A DNA stretch of 64,000 nt from Eopsaltria australis (Eukaryota > Chordata > Aves > Passeriformes > Petroicidae): contig JAVTVJ010001350.1 in NCBI GenBank assembly GCA_034509425.1, forward strand, positions 186,001-250,000, given 5' to 3'. Shown here piece after piece: positions 25,322-38,000 of the stretch. Within the stretch, counting starts at the first letter, position 1. Each line of letters opens with the position of its first letter. Both the position numbers and the translations under genes were made by a program. The notes beneath the pieces are model-generated. The model was not told the DNA's origin. It searched no databases and worked only from the letters and a program-made list of their open reading frames with translations.

Positions 25322-25327
25322 GTTTTG
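25322..25327. repeat. Target-site duplication (left) of the LTR at 25328
   Basis: gttttg here is repeated exactly at 25758-25763, bracketing the LTR. Confidence 0.85.
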
Positions 25328-25757
25328 TGTCACAGTAGAGACGGACACACGACACGTGAGTAGTCCAAGGACGAAGAAGAAGTACTTTATTAGTCTGTGC
25401 TAACATCTTTATACCCTTTTTTCCCAGCTACTGTAACATGCTACTATCGGCTGCATGGAAAACAACACTAAAGCTATCTTCATAACAAGAACTTTCCCAG
25501 GACGTTAACAAGCCACACAAGCAGTCAACTACACACTATAAATCCTCCACCACATTCTTGGTGCTCCTCCACAAGGCCATCTCTTGGTCGGGTGCAAAAC
25601 ATCTTCCCTGGTTATCTTCTTGGCTGTCCTTCACTGTGGCTGCAGGTGTTCATACCATTGCTTTCTCACGGGGCTCTCTCACGGGTAAATTCTGATCGCT
25701 TTCAAGTCCATGTCCAAGAGGCTTTCAGGCCTGCTGTCAGCCTCATCCATCCCCACA
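25328..25757 (-). mobile_element. Solo LTR of an ERVK/alpharetrovirus-like element, minus orientation
   Basis: The element starts TGTCACAG and ends CCCCACA on the plus strand, so it has TG...CA ends on both strands. It is bracketed by an exact 6-bp duplication gttttg. Read on the minus strand, a TATA-type promoter (gggtataaag, near 25410-25419) is followed within about 35 bases by AATAAA (plus-strand tttatt, 25386-25391) and then a short tail ending ctgtgaca. A short gap between TATA box and poly-A signal and a 6-bp duplication both fit alpharetrovirus-like or ERVK-type LTRs. It has no similarity I can see to the other LTRs here. The open frame 25592-25831 crosses its edge and is incidental. 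No internal genes remain. Confidence 0.88.
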
Positions 25758-26418
25758 GTTTTGTGTGGAATAACTTTGGTAGCTTTGGTAGAAAACCACA
25801 AAAATTGTCAGTTCTCCTTAAGCCCTTTTGAAAAGAAAGTTTCTATATGCCTTTGTGTAACAATTCTCAAGATTAGCTGAGGACTCATTGCACACCTTGT
25901 GTGAGAGGTGCACGTGGCTGTCCAACTGCACAGTGTGCGGGACACACAGTCTCTGTGCAGCCCCCATACTTAACACACCAATTTAGATATACTCTAGATA
26001 TGTTCTACATGAGATATATTCTACACTGATAAGAAATTGTGAACTCAGTGCAAAGTTGGCTGGGTGTAATTCCTCAACCTGAATTATGTAGAGCTTCTGA
26101 AGGATGCTTAAGCAGGCATCTGGCTTTGAACTCTGGTGGACATGTGTGCTGGGCAGTAGACATGGATGGTGTTTTCAAAGTATGATACATAAATGTGTTA
26201 GCTAGCAAGCTGTAAGTGGTGATCAGCAGATTAGGAACCCTATCTGTGTGACCTAAGAAAAATTCATGCCTTTTGTTGGTCCAGAGAGAAAAAAATCCAC
26301 TGTTTCTTAGCTGGTGTGTAGGGTTAGACAGAACTTTAAGTACATGTAGAACCACAATCTTTAAATATATATATATATATATTTCAGTTGATTCTAAGTT
26401 TTCCTTGTGACCTTTCAG
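25758..26418. other. Unique non-coding DNA
   Basis: Begins with the right copy of the gttttg duplication (25758-25763). It contains a (AT)9 run at 26365-26382. No gene recognised. Confidence 0.65.
26365..26382. repeat. (AT)9 microsatellite
   Basis: Nine uninterrupted AT units just upstream of the CR1 tail at 26419. Confidence 0.93.
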
Positions 26419-26721
26419 TACTTAAAGGGAATTCATGACAAAAGAGGGAGACAGACTTTTTGCAAGGGCAGATAATGATAGGACAAGGGGGGACATTTTT
26501 TAAACTAAAAGAGGAGAGATTTAGAGTGGGTGCTAAGAAGAAATTCTTTACTGAGAGTTGTGAGACACTGGCACAGGCAGATCAGACAAGCTGTGGTTGC
26601 TCCATCCCTGAAAGTGTTCAAGGTCAGGTTGGACTGGGCTTTGAGCAACTTGGCCTGTTGGAGTTTGGAACTAGATGACTCCCAACCCAAACCATTGTGT
26701 ATTCTAGTGTTCTGTGATTCA
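26419..26721 (+). mobile_element. CR1 LINE 3' fragment, plus orientation
   Basis: From tacttaaagggaattcatga, through taggacaaggggggacattt and aagaaattctttactgagag, to the 3' end gtgttctgtgattc, the order matches the last 300 bases of avian CR1. A translated fragment (26530-26739) gives SLKVFKVRLDWALSNL, the CR1 ORF2 C-terminal region. The final ATTCTATG-type units are degenerate. It is 5'-truncated and non-functional. Confidence 0.92.
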
Positions 26722-28113
26722 CAAGATGTGTTCCTGTGATAGCCAAAAAGGGTGTGTTTTTTCAGCCATGTTAGCTCTGTGAAGTTACAGCAGAGGCAGC
26801 CCTAACACTTCATAAAAGCTTGTAAGGAACTTAGGATGCCTTACACCAGGTTAAGCTGGCCATAAAGGGCCTAGATCTTCCCACATCCTTTACCTTGGCT
26901 AGCTAAGTATATAATAAATCAGATTCCACACAGATTGGAGTGTCTAGAGAAGCACAGAAACTTACACCCACCAGCCTTCTACCATAGCACAGCCAGGACC
27001 TCTGCCCCAGGGGAAAAAAGTACTTAAAGAGTGTGGTTACATGGTGATTAAAATACAACATGCAATTATATGGCAGCCTTAGAACTCAGCTGGACAAGGA
27101 TTTGATAACAAGACCATGTTAACAAAAACATATTTTTGATGGTTCCTGTCCTGGAAGGGTGGGAGTAGGGCTTGCAATCAAAGCTTTCCTGGTCGAGAGC
27201 ATTTCAGGGGACAAAGGCTCTGTGTCAGCATTCAGATCCTGGTGGAAAACCACGTGGTATTGCTCAGATTTGCAAAGAACCTGATCTGCAGGAAGGAGAG
27301 ATGACCCAGGCACTGGTCCCTGCCCCTACAGCCCTGGAGTTCAACACTGGAAGGCAGCAGCCATGCACCTCATCAGCCAAACCAGCCTTGCAGACACATC
27401 TGTGTGTGAAAAGCCTGGCGTGCAAAGGGCTTTTGATGCAGAAGATTTTAAGTTATCATTAATTACAGAGACATTTTTTCTGTCTCCATTACATCCAGAG
27501 TACATATTACAAGAGGTAATTGCTTCTGGAATGCAATTAGGCTGTAAAATAGTTATATTAAAAGCAATGCATTAATAAAATGCTTATTCCAGTCCTTTGT
27601 ACAGCAACACCTTTTTGAAAAAAGGAATTGCTCTGCATTTAGTGCTGAGGTACATATGTTTCTTTTTTTAGAAAAGGATTTAGTAACTGGTTCCCAAGAA
27701 GCTGTGATAATTGTCTGTTTTCTGCTGTGATCTTTCGCCAACTGAGTCTTCCCTCAACCATGTATTTTGGATCCAAGCTGCACTGCAGGAAAAAGATAAA
27801 TACTTGTTCTGCTTAAAAAGAGTGGAAATGCATGGTATTTTTCACTGATATTGAAGACTTGCTTTATTATTTCTTACCAGGAAAAAAAATATCTGCTTAG
27901 AAACATGACTCATATTGCAGGCAAGGCGTAGTTTATGGCTGGCAGCTCCCCTCCATTTAGTTATTGTCCACTGTGGAATAAAGGAGAAACATGAAATTCT
28001 CACTCACAGTTTCTCAGAAGAGGGCAAATGTGGCATTAAGTCTCTGCTGAGCCCTAGTGGTACTTGGGCCTCAAATCCAGTAATGCAGTAGATGTCACTT
28101 AAACTGGGAAAGT

Positions 28114-28162
28114 AGGAGGAGGAGAAGGAGGAGGAGGAAGAAGAGGAGAGGAAGAAGAAAAA
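28114..28162. repeat. 49-nt uninterrupted purine tract (GGA/GAA-rich)
   Basis: All bases are A or G, mostly GGA, GAA and GAG triplets. Such homopurine tracts can form triplex (H-DNA) structures under supercoiling. That property is general knowledge and nothing functional is shown here. Confidence 0.9.
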
Positions 28163-30767
28163 TGAACTACTCGTGTGGCCATTGAGGAATGTTTCTGTGA
28201 TACAATTATCAGATGTATCTCTCTGCTCTTAGCAAGAGGAGTCTTTTAAAAGGAACTAAAAGGCACTGTAGAAGGTATGGGGAGTAGGAAACACGCTACA
28301 TATTTGGTAAGAACAGAGAATTATGTATTTAGCCTAAAAAAGCATCCAATCTTTAATTTTCCCAGAAAAAGGACTAAAGCAGATGAAACTATTATTTTAA
28401 TAGATTTTTTTTCACTCTTGTTAGTACTGAGTAAATTTGTGTTTCTAAAGACTGTGAAATAACTATACAGCTGTTATCTCCTATGAGGAACAACTTCAGT
28501 GTGCAAGCACAGCCTCTTCTATCTCTCCTTCACATACTGTTGCTCCATTCTAAACCCAGACCTCTGACCCCCACCATGTGCCCTTCACACATTCTTTCTT
28601 ATGCCAAAACACAGTGTCTCATTGAGACTCTAGCCTACACTGGGCCAGGAAAAGAACTTTTCTGGACAGTCTGATGATTAGCCCCAGCTAAGCTGCCTAG
28701 GTGTGGAGGGTTCTGGACGTATCACTGCCTATCACAGCACTGTACAGACCATATCATGCTCTCTCTTCCAATGTGCCCAGTCAGTGCCCTGTGGTCCCTG
28801 ACTCCCGCTCCCACTGCAGTGTCCTTGGTGTTTTCTAGTGTCAGCTGTGGTAGATTTCCCAGACTGCTCACCAGGCTGCTATTTATTTGCCAGAGCTGGA
28901 ATAATTTCAGTCCTAGCTGAGACAAAAGCTTCACTGAAGCATCTCTGCTCCTGCTCGGTCCTTGGTGGAGAATATGCACAACAGGTAGAATTTCATAAGT
29001 AACCCACACAGAGTTCCCACAGAAACCACATGTACTTTCTAGGATACATTGTAGAGACTCTCAAGTGAGGGAACCTGTGCTAAATATAACAACAAATTGC
29101 GGCTTAATGAGTGAGACTTCATTTGGCAGAATGGATTCCTCCAACTACTTCATTGGCAGAAACACTGAAGGTGTAGGAAGCCTTGTAACCGAGAGGGCGA
29201 GGAACGCGGGTGGCAGGCTGGGATTGGGCTGTGGTCTAGAAGTAAACAGTCAAGTAGATCCTCCAATGTTTTCATAACCTGGACAAGTTCATGCATTTTC
29301 ATAGAAGGACAGGAAAATACCTAAACCTAAGAGAGTCTTTTCAATGTGACAAATGCAGTGGAATAAAATGTGTTTACTGCATATTATTACTGTAGGAAAT
29401 AATTGTATTTCTATAGAAGTAAAATGGTACCTCAAATATTTTCTAGAGCAAATCACATATAGAGCAACTGATTTTGAATGTCAATATTTATTAAAGGGGA
29501 AAATAAAAGGAAGTTTCCAGGAGAACTTGTGTGAGAAAGACTGAGTAACTTATTGTGTTTAGAAAATAGATGCTAAAGAAGCTAAAGAAGAGATGAAACC
29601 ACCACTGCTGGTAATCATGATGCAGTTGCCTAGTGGCTTGGGAAATCTCAACTCTTGCAGGTTAGAGTGGAACAAGGGGGTCAGATCTTCTCTTCAGTGG
29701 GTAAGTCTGTGCAGGGAAGGTGTAGCTACTGCAGAGTGCCTGGTGTCCTTGCAGACATCAGTCCTTCCTAGCTCTCAGGAGGTTTGCTCTCTTTGCACTT
29801 GGTTAGTATGAATGCAAATTAGCAGCACGCATTCCAGATCCATGTGTTGTGGAAGGCTGAAATAATAGCACACAGGCCTGAAAAACAGGAAATCTAATTA
29901 TTGGAACATTGCAATTAATATAATAGGTGATTGAGAGTGCAACTGGTAAACAACTAGGTAATGGGCCAATGAGGAGGATGCCTGGACTCCATCAAAGGGT
30001 TGTCTGAGGCCTCCACAGGGCATCTGCGGTATTTTATGACAAAGACATCCAAATATAGCACATGACATAAACATACAGCATACACTGAAGTCATGGTGCT
30101 CTAATGACAGGTGCTGGGCTACATGCTTCACCTAAGGACAAAATAATCACCTGGTTAAAAACACGTGCCAAAATGCATGATAGATGGTAACAACAAAAAG
30201 GCATGATGCAAAGCGTCAAAGATTGATTAATAAAACCAAGTCCTGGGGAGCCAGTGATGTAGATTGCCTCACCTCCTTCACCAAAACCCAAGTGCTACAG
30301 GTTGCTCAGATGTGGCAGGACACCAGTGCCCAGTGCCCAGGCAGCTGGCTCCTTGCATCTCTGATAGGCATGCAGGACCCCATCCAAAAAAACCTGAAAG
30401 CCATGCAGCTTTGACTGTCTCCTCCAGAAAGCATCTCAGGTGGAGAGGGAAGGGAAAGGGGCTGCAGGGGAGGGGAGGGAGCTGCTGCCCTGCCATTGAC
30501 CTGGTACAATTAGTCACTGCTGGGACAGCTCATTTCTGCCCGTGGGTGTGAGAGGAGGGAGGGAGGACTGAGTTGGAAAAACACACAGAGTTATGCACAG
30601 CCAGACAGGGTTAATCCCAGTGGGGCTTATACTTCTTCTCCCTCCTGCACCCCTAGAAACTTCAGAAAACTCAGACTGACTATGTAAACACACATGCACA
30701 ACAAAGAATTATTTATGCAGGCACAGCAGAAGAGAATTTTTGCAATGACATGAGCTCTGGTGTCAGA

Positions 30768-30817
30768 GTCAGAGCTGCCAGGGCACAGCCACTGGGTCAG
30801 AGCTGCCAGGGCACAGC
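30768..30817. repeat. Tandem duplication of a 28-bp unit
   Basis: The block gtcagagctgccagggcaca is present at 30768-30787 and again at 30796-30815, both followed by gc, giving a 28-bp period. Confidence 0.92.
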
Positions 30818-31775
30818 ACCCATACAGGGGAGCTACAGCCTGCCCATGGGGATTTTGGTAAAATATGGGCTTAGAACATGCTGAAGCAGTAGGGTATTTG
30901 TTGCCAGAGATGTAGTTTTGACTTTGGAAAAAAAAGAAAAAAAGGTTAGCTTGATTAACACCACAGCTGTTGGAGGAAAGAGGTTTGCTCCAGACCCTAG
31001 CAGACAGGCTGCTGACCTTGGGGGCTGAAGGTACAAATTCTTGCAGTGAATGTGTTAGGCTATTGCTTCCTTTCCTTCTGGAGACATTCCTTGCTCCCTG
31101 GATGATTCAGCACCTGCTGGATGGTAGCACGGCAGGCTGGGGAGACAGATGGCTCTGGGTGCTTACCTGAGGCACGAGCACTGAGTTCAAAGCTGCGCCC
31201 CAATTAACAGGTGCTAACAGAGAGTGAAACCGCTCCGCTCTACATCCCTCATTCTGCAGCTGGGGCAGAGAAAGACTCTGTACTGTCATCTGCTCACCCT
31301 TCCCTCCCTTTCTCCTGTGAAACTCTGATGTTTAGTGGTCTATCCTCCTGTGGTGCAGGAAGGCAACTGGAAAGCTGGAAGAAATAGGCATAATGTGAAC
31401 AGCATGTATTTTAGAGGATTTACATTCCAGTAAGGAAGACTTGATACAAAAGTATCAGTACACTGCATTTCATAAAAGAATAGTGACCTTAAAAGGCTTT
31501 CAGTAAAATAAAGTAACAAGGAATTGGAGGCACAGTGCTAAATTTTAAAATGCAGTATGTTATACTTGGTCTGTTACCCTGTTCTTTCTCCCTAAAGGGT
31601 TAAAACAATTTCTATGAGAGTAAGAAGGTTAATATAATTTATCCTAGAAATTATGATTACTATGGCAGAGAAATCAGGGCAAGTATTTTTATTCATGCCC
31701 ACATTTTAGCAATGATAATTTACTTTTCTAGTGCCCGTGGGACCCCACTGAAGACACGTCTGTGCACATCAGTGC

Positions 31776-31803
31776 CACACACACACACACACATACACAC
31801 ACA
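31776..31803. repeat. (CA)n microsatellite with one interruption
   Basis: About 14 CA units, one changed to TA. Read in frame it encodes Thr-His repeats, which lengthen two chance open frames. Confidence 0.95.
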
Positions 31804-34800
31804 AGTGGCATCCTGGCAGGGCAGCAGAACAAAGAGACCCCAAGCAAGACGGCAGAAAGAACCCCTTTACCTCCTACAGCCCTGTGTTCTACTTTTCCAC
31901 CTGCAGGTCAATTCTCAGTGGGGTTACAGAAGGGAAGAATTTGTCTGTTATCTGCAGAACTTTTCAACAGCCACATTGCTGCTACCACTGTATTGCCACT
32001 TGAAGACAGTCATGGCATATGGGATGTACTGAACACACAAATCCTCCAGTTATTCACCAAATGCTGTGAAACTTGTAGGTGGCTCAGTACTGAAGCAAAC
32101 AGCACTTGCAGCTCCCAATTACTGGCAGGATGCTGTGTACAAGCCTACAGAATACTTGGGAAATTAGTAGGCAATTAGTGTGGATCGGGAGAGGTGAAAA
32201 ATTTCAGATTTTTCTATAGGTCTGTTGCTAACAGTCCTGAATGTGTAATGGTTAGTTCTGTGCATGTTTATAACACCAGCTCTTTAAGGAAGAACCCATC
32301 TCTTAGGATGGGCATAGGTACATTCCAACTAAAGCAAGCTCTTGACATATATGGGCTCCAAAAAATCTAGCTATTGTAAGGGACATACACAGGCAAGTCT
32401 TGTCAGTGAAGGCTGTGTATAAAAATGTTAACCTCTGAAAATGCTATGTTATATTGACTGAAAAGATGTGCAAACAGACGTTTTCAAGTTGACAACTCAC
32501 CTTTGGTGGGATATAGAAAGAGGAATATAGGGTATGATAGAGCTCATGTCACAGGATTACTTAGGAAGTCCTGAGGGGAAATGAGATCATAAGAGCAACT
32601 GGGAAAGTGTCATAGAAAAGTAAGGGGAATATCCTGCAATATAGGTTATGACAGCTGGGACCGAGTATGTTATTTCAGATCTACTTAAATTGAAAGACAG
32701 TTTTGCCTCAGACTGAACTAGAAAAATAAATTGGGAAGGAGCTGCTTTCCTGGTTCTGAAAAGGGTGGGGAAAGCCAGGTGGCTTGGGATGTGTGGAAGG
32801 TATTTTGGGAGCTACAGATTAAAAGAAGACAGAATTCTTGCTACTGTGTCATATTGCAGGGACAGTTGCCATAGCATCATCTGCTCTAAGAATAGATTTC
32901 TATAGCCTGGCAGCAGGTCAAAATATTTATAAGAGTGAGGACTTTTTTCAAGGTCAATTTATCCAAAATGCAGGTCCCTTTACAGAACTCCTGAAAAGCA
33001 TGTACAGCAACTCACACAACCTAGCCCCAAACTAGAATGAGTTGGGGTAACTAGGACACAGCCATATGGTGTCTGACAAGACCTTCCACAAAAATCAAAG
33101 TAGTCATACTGTCTTGCCTGAATCTGTAACTGGGAGACAAAGAAACAAAGCATGGATTGTGAACCAAAGCAGAAGATTTTGTAGGAGAGGGGTATATCTG
33201 AGACAGAACTGTGATCTAAAATGATTTTTCTTCTCATCCACTGATTTTTCCCTCATAGGGAACTTGGCAGCTCTCTGCAGTCCTTATGGTGCAGAAAAGA
33301 GATTCCTGAGACCAAATCAGAGCTCTGTCTGTTCTGTTGCCTCCAAATGTGGCTGAAAATCCAGCTACTCCAGTCAGAAGCAGAGCAAGGGCATCATGAT
33401 ACAGCTGCCCGTTTCAGGCATAGAAATAACTTTCTCCAAAGCAGGAGTTAGGAGGCACTAGCCAGAAGCAGGTTGCCTAATTGAGCTTGCATTGTGCATT
33501 GATGTAGCATGGGAACTGTCCTTGCTTCCCCAGCAACTATGAGACAAAGTTAAAAAGATGTTGAGCAGTGCAAAACAGTTTCCAACACTGTGGTAAAACA
33601 GAATCTGATTGGGAAACACACTGCTTATAACAGACCTTCTGCAATCCAGCTGATCTGCCTTCACTCCCCCGCACACAGGTGGCTGCACTCCTGGGCCACA
33701 CCATCAGGGAAAACTGCACAAGAATCTCTTATGACATGGAGAGGGTTTGGAAAGCGGAACTCAGACTATTCTTCCTGAAGAAGAATAAAATGTGATGACA
33801 GTCTCCATAAAAACAACCTCTTTTTTCACTTAAGACACTCCTGATATAAGACAACACTTGTTTATGAGTATCTCAGTTTCACATCTCAATCACACATTTG
33901 ATTAAACCCAAGAGACTTATGGCAGAAACAGGCAATCTATGGGCAGAGAATACTTCCTCCTCTTTAGCAGTACTGGGAGATTACAGTGGAAAAATCAAAG
34001 AATGAAATAAAAGGCTGAGTATGAAGGAAAAGGCAAGCACTAGAGTCTGTCACCTTTAGGGAATATCAATTAGACACAGAGACTCTATGGAGAAATGGTG
34101 ATACACTCTGTGCCTCCGAGCACTACTGTAGAACAAGTAGTTTGTTCTGTGCAGCGTATCTGCTAATTGCTTATCTACCACTCCCATCAGAAGATCATAG
34201 TGTCAAAACTAAGGTTTATAAAATAAATGTGATGGCCAGGGGTTTAATACTGACAGAAAATCTGCAGGCTGTTCTCAAAACTCACCAATGCACTAATACC
34301 TTCTTAGTATTCTTTCCTGATATGTTTGAGCTACATGTGACCTTGCCGCAGCATTAGCATGATGAAACATCTCGTATTTCATGACTGTGATGTTCACATA
34401 AAGACATTTGCTGACTGTAAGTAATTGTTCCATGAGCAATGTATAATGCATCTCTTTCTGTTTACCCACTCATTTCTATACCAACTCACCTTTTATTCAA
34501 TTCAATATCATAATTTTAGAGGTTGATATAAGTTGGGCTGCAGTGCCAGCCACATATGCCAAAAGGATTTCCCATCAGGTGTGTAAGAGAAGCCAAAGTG
34601 GAATACGGACACGTCCCTACGTTTCTGTGTTTTAGTGCTTGTCTTATTGAAGAGAACAGTTGCCAGACTACTGAAAGAGGCCCCTGGGAGAGAAGCAGAA
34701 AATGTTACAGGCCAAAAACCCCCTAGAATATGCTACTGGCAAAACACATGAATTGTCTTCCTCTTAAACACAGCCTAACTTACCAGTCCCAAGAAATGCA

Positions 34801-35039
34801 CAGCTCTGTTTGTGCTGACACATAGCTAGGATGATTTTGATAGCACAACTCTAAAATAGAAGTCAGCACATACAGTCATTGTGGGGATTTCTTATTATGT
34901 GGAATGTCCCATAAAAAGTTCATCTTTAAAGTGGTGTAGGAGCGTGAAGAAAAAGATCCTCTCAGCATATGAAGTTCTTTGCAATCAGTATGAAGGTTTA
35001 GCAAGCTGGGAGCAAGCACACAATTGTGGGTAGGACTAG

Positions 35040-35059
35040 AAAACAAAACAAAACAAAAA
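35040..35059. repeat. (AAAAC)n simple repeat
   Basis: Three to four AAAAC-type units ending in poly-A. Confidence 0.85.
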
Positions 35060-38000
35060 GCCAAACCAGACCCAGTCAGGTCACTTCTCTAAAGGTGCTG
35101 TATCTGGGCTGAAACCACAGCCTTCTGCAGAGCACATACTTCTAGGACAGAGGATTGCCGGCAGAGGAGTCACTGGAAGCAGGCATACAACTCCTTGCAG
35201 AAAAATCATTGTCTCAGCTGTGTGTGAGACAGGACCAGGAACCTGTAAAGCCACTCTAGCTGCTGTTACACTGACTGCAGCATGGCCTGTGTTGAGTTGT
35301 GCTGAGTATCACCAAAGTGCAGTGTGCTGTTCGGTGCTGCAAGGATTCAGAGGGGAGACAGGCAGCATCCCCTGAACAAGCTGACAAATCCGAATTACAG
35401 ACTGACTGCAGCCATTCTCACCAACATATTTTTTAAGTTATTGCCCTGTCTTTCTAAGAGACACAAGGCTTGCTGTATAACATGGGAATGATGCTGTGTT
35501 GGGGTGGGAGGTGTGGAGACCCAGCCCCAGTACCAGCCCTTCTTATAGGGATATTCCAGTGGAGAGGTGGAGAGCCTCCCTGCACCCTTTCATTTGGTGG
35601 GTTTATCTGTGGGCTTTTTGTTTCCCATCTGGTAGCTTTACTCTAGATTTGAGATAATTTTTGTGAACATGAATATGGTTCAGTGAAATCCAAAGTTCAA
35701 TTTGCAGAAAATGTAGTGATGATGGTACCAACTACTAATACACATATTCTGATTTATTTGCTCTATAGAAATTACAGTAAGACAGAAAACCTCTTTATCC
35801 CCAGATATCAAATGAATGTATGTACTTAAAGGAAAAATAAAGGTCTCCTCCAGATTACAGAGACTACACACCTCATTTCCCCATAACCAACTACTTCTCC
35901 CCTTATGGGAGTGCCATACTCCCAGTCTTGTCAATCTTTGCTATTGACTCCTCAGCCAGTTTTCTTTTTCTGGTACTTTCTTGTTTTCCGTTGCCCCTTT
36001 CTTCCCTCCTTTGCTTTCAAGCTCTTTCTTCCCTGCTCAGGAATGTGCAGAGTTAACAGCTCCATCCCTGTCACTTGTCACAGCTGCTTTTCCCAATCAC
36101 CCGTCCCAGCTTCTGTGTACACCCTACACTTGAATTAGTGGTGAGGGGAGGTGCTAAGCTTGAAGGCAGCAGTGGAGAAGCAACTGAATTTGCAGCCATA
36201 GCCTTGGGAGACCAAATTTATGTGAGGAAAATTCTCAACACACATTGCTGCTGGTGATCAGAGGCAAGAAAAGCACCTATTATTTTCATTTCATTCTCTA
36301 GGCTCTCACAGTGATATTTTTGCTCACTGTGTTTTTTCTGCATCAAATTATGCAATTCACAGGAAGTCTCCTAGTATAAGAGATTGTTGAGTAAATAACT
36401 GTTTACACAAATCAGCTGCAGGCTTAAAGATGTTACACAATGAAAGAAGTCAGCTGCATCTTCTTGTCATATCCTGTTGGTTAAATTATGTTAAGGTGCT
36501 GAGACAGTGAGTCCATTGAAATCATCATTGTTTTCTGTTTTAGCATCACTGAAACATATTCGATGGACAGAAGGCTTGTCCTGTGGTTTTTTAAAAGTAG
36601 CACTATTAGTTACAGAACAACAATCAGGACAAAAAGCAAACATGGCCTATGTGAAGACCTGATGTACTACTTTTCTGTACTAGGTAAAATAAATAAAATA
36701 CTAATGGAAAATTATTTTTGTGTAGTCTATGTAGGGCAATTAAAAAATCTCAGAAGTCATCAAAGAAAGCACCTCTGTGACTCTCCACAAACAACTTCTC
36801 TTCTTGAAATCTCAAAATGTGATCCACTGGAAATGGGAAAATAAAATATAACAGACACAAGCAACACTTACCAGCCCTGGATGGCATAACATTTGGCAAA
36901 CTGCTTAGTCAATTATCAACAAACAAATAAGGAAATTTGAACAACTTCAAAATTTGGGAAATAATGCCAGCCTTGCTTTAATAGAATAGTCACAACAGAG
37001 ACTTCATAAACAGATAAATTTCATTGTCAAATGCAATGTTTCCACATTTTTATTCAGACGCAAGTTTTGATTTTTCCCCCCAGTTTGGCTGACCTAGATT
37101 TCACCTAAGTGCCTAATGTCTTTCTGGAGAAAGGGGGTTACAACAACTGCCCAAAGTGTGGGAGCTGACTTGTTAGAAACCAAGCAAGACAGGCAGGCAG
37201 GAGCTTGCCATCTAGGTCAAAAGCAATCTGGGTTAGCAAGTGTACTTCTCCAACCACACAGGATTATGCTAGTTTTGTTCTTTTGCAAAAGGCACAAGTG
37301 TAGTACTAAAACTGTTTGCCAAAAATGACATTTCAAGTCAAAATTTAAAGTCTTAAATTTTTGGTTCTAGGAAGGAAAAAGAAGTCTCACTTAAGGAAAA
37401 ACCAGAAAACACAGATGTGTTTCAGTTCAGTTCTAGCCTGTCCTTCCACCTTAATGCACAACTCAGCAACAGGAGAGTCATCATCCTGGGTCAAGCTGAC
37501 ACAGTACCTGCTTTTACCCTTGAATACTCAACAGCTAACAAGAGACCTAAATACAAGTTTTGAAAGATTTTTACAGGAGAAAAAGAAAAGTGGAATACAA
37601 TGAAACAAAAAATGCATAGACTATAACCATTCACACTCTACAGATGAATATATTTGAAAGTGGGGGTGGAGACACTACTTCCAGAGTATTGCATAGTATG
37701 GTTTTGAAAGTACAAGGAAAATGCCCTATTGAAGGTTAGCGGGAAAGAGCAGACACATGCTGCCTTTATCTTTTTGCTCCACAGGAGCGTTAAACAAGGA
37801 ACACCTGCAGCACTTTCCACAGCATCCCTTTCCACATGTGCCTGGTGGAAAGGCCTCTGGCACCCCTGGCAGATGCTGTGCTCTGAGCACCAGGAGAAGC
37901 ACCAACAGCCAGATCCAGGTGGTTCCATGGGCTGACATGGCCACCACACACTGAACAGCTGCTCACACATGAGCTCAGGCATCTCAGCCCCATTTACTGA

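Larger units (their letters stand above)
23767..25327. other. Unique non-coding DNA between two LTRs
   Basis: It begins with the right copy of the gtatg duplication (23767-23771). It contains a purine-rich tract at 24226-24256 (poly-A then AAAAG units). Nothing else is recognisable and no gene is supported. Confidence 0.65.

Noticed and set aside
31762..32178. 138-codon frame beginning with Thr-His repeats
   Set aside because: The repeat is a CA microsatellite. The rest has no recognised similarity.
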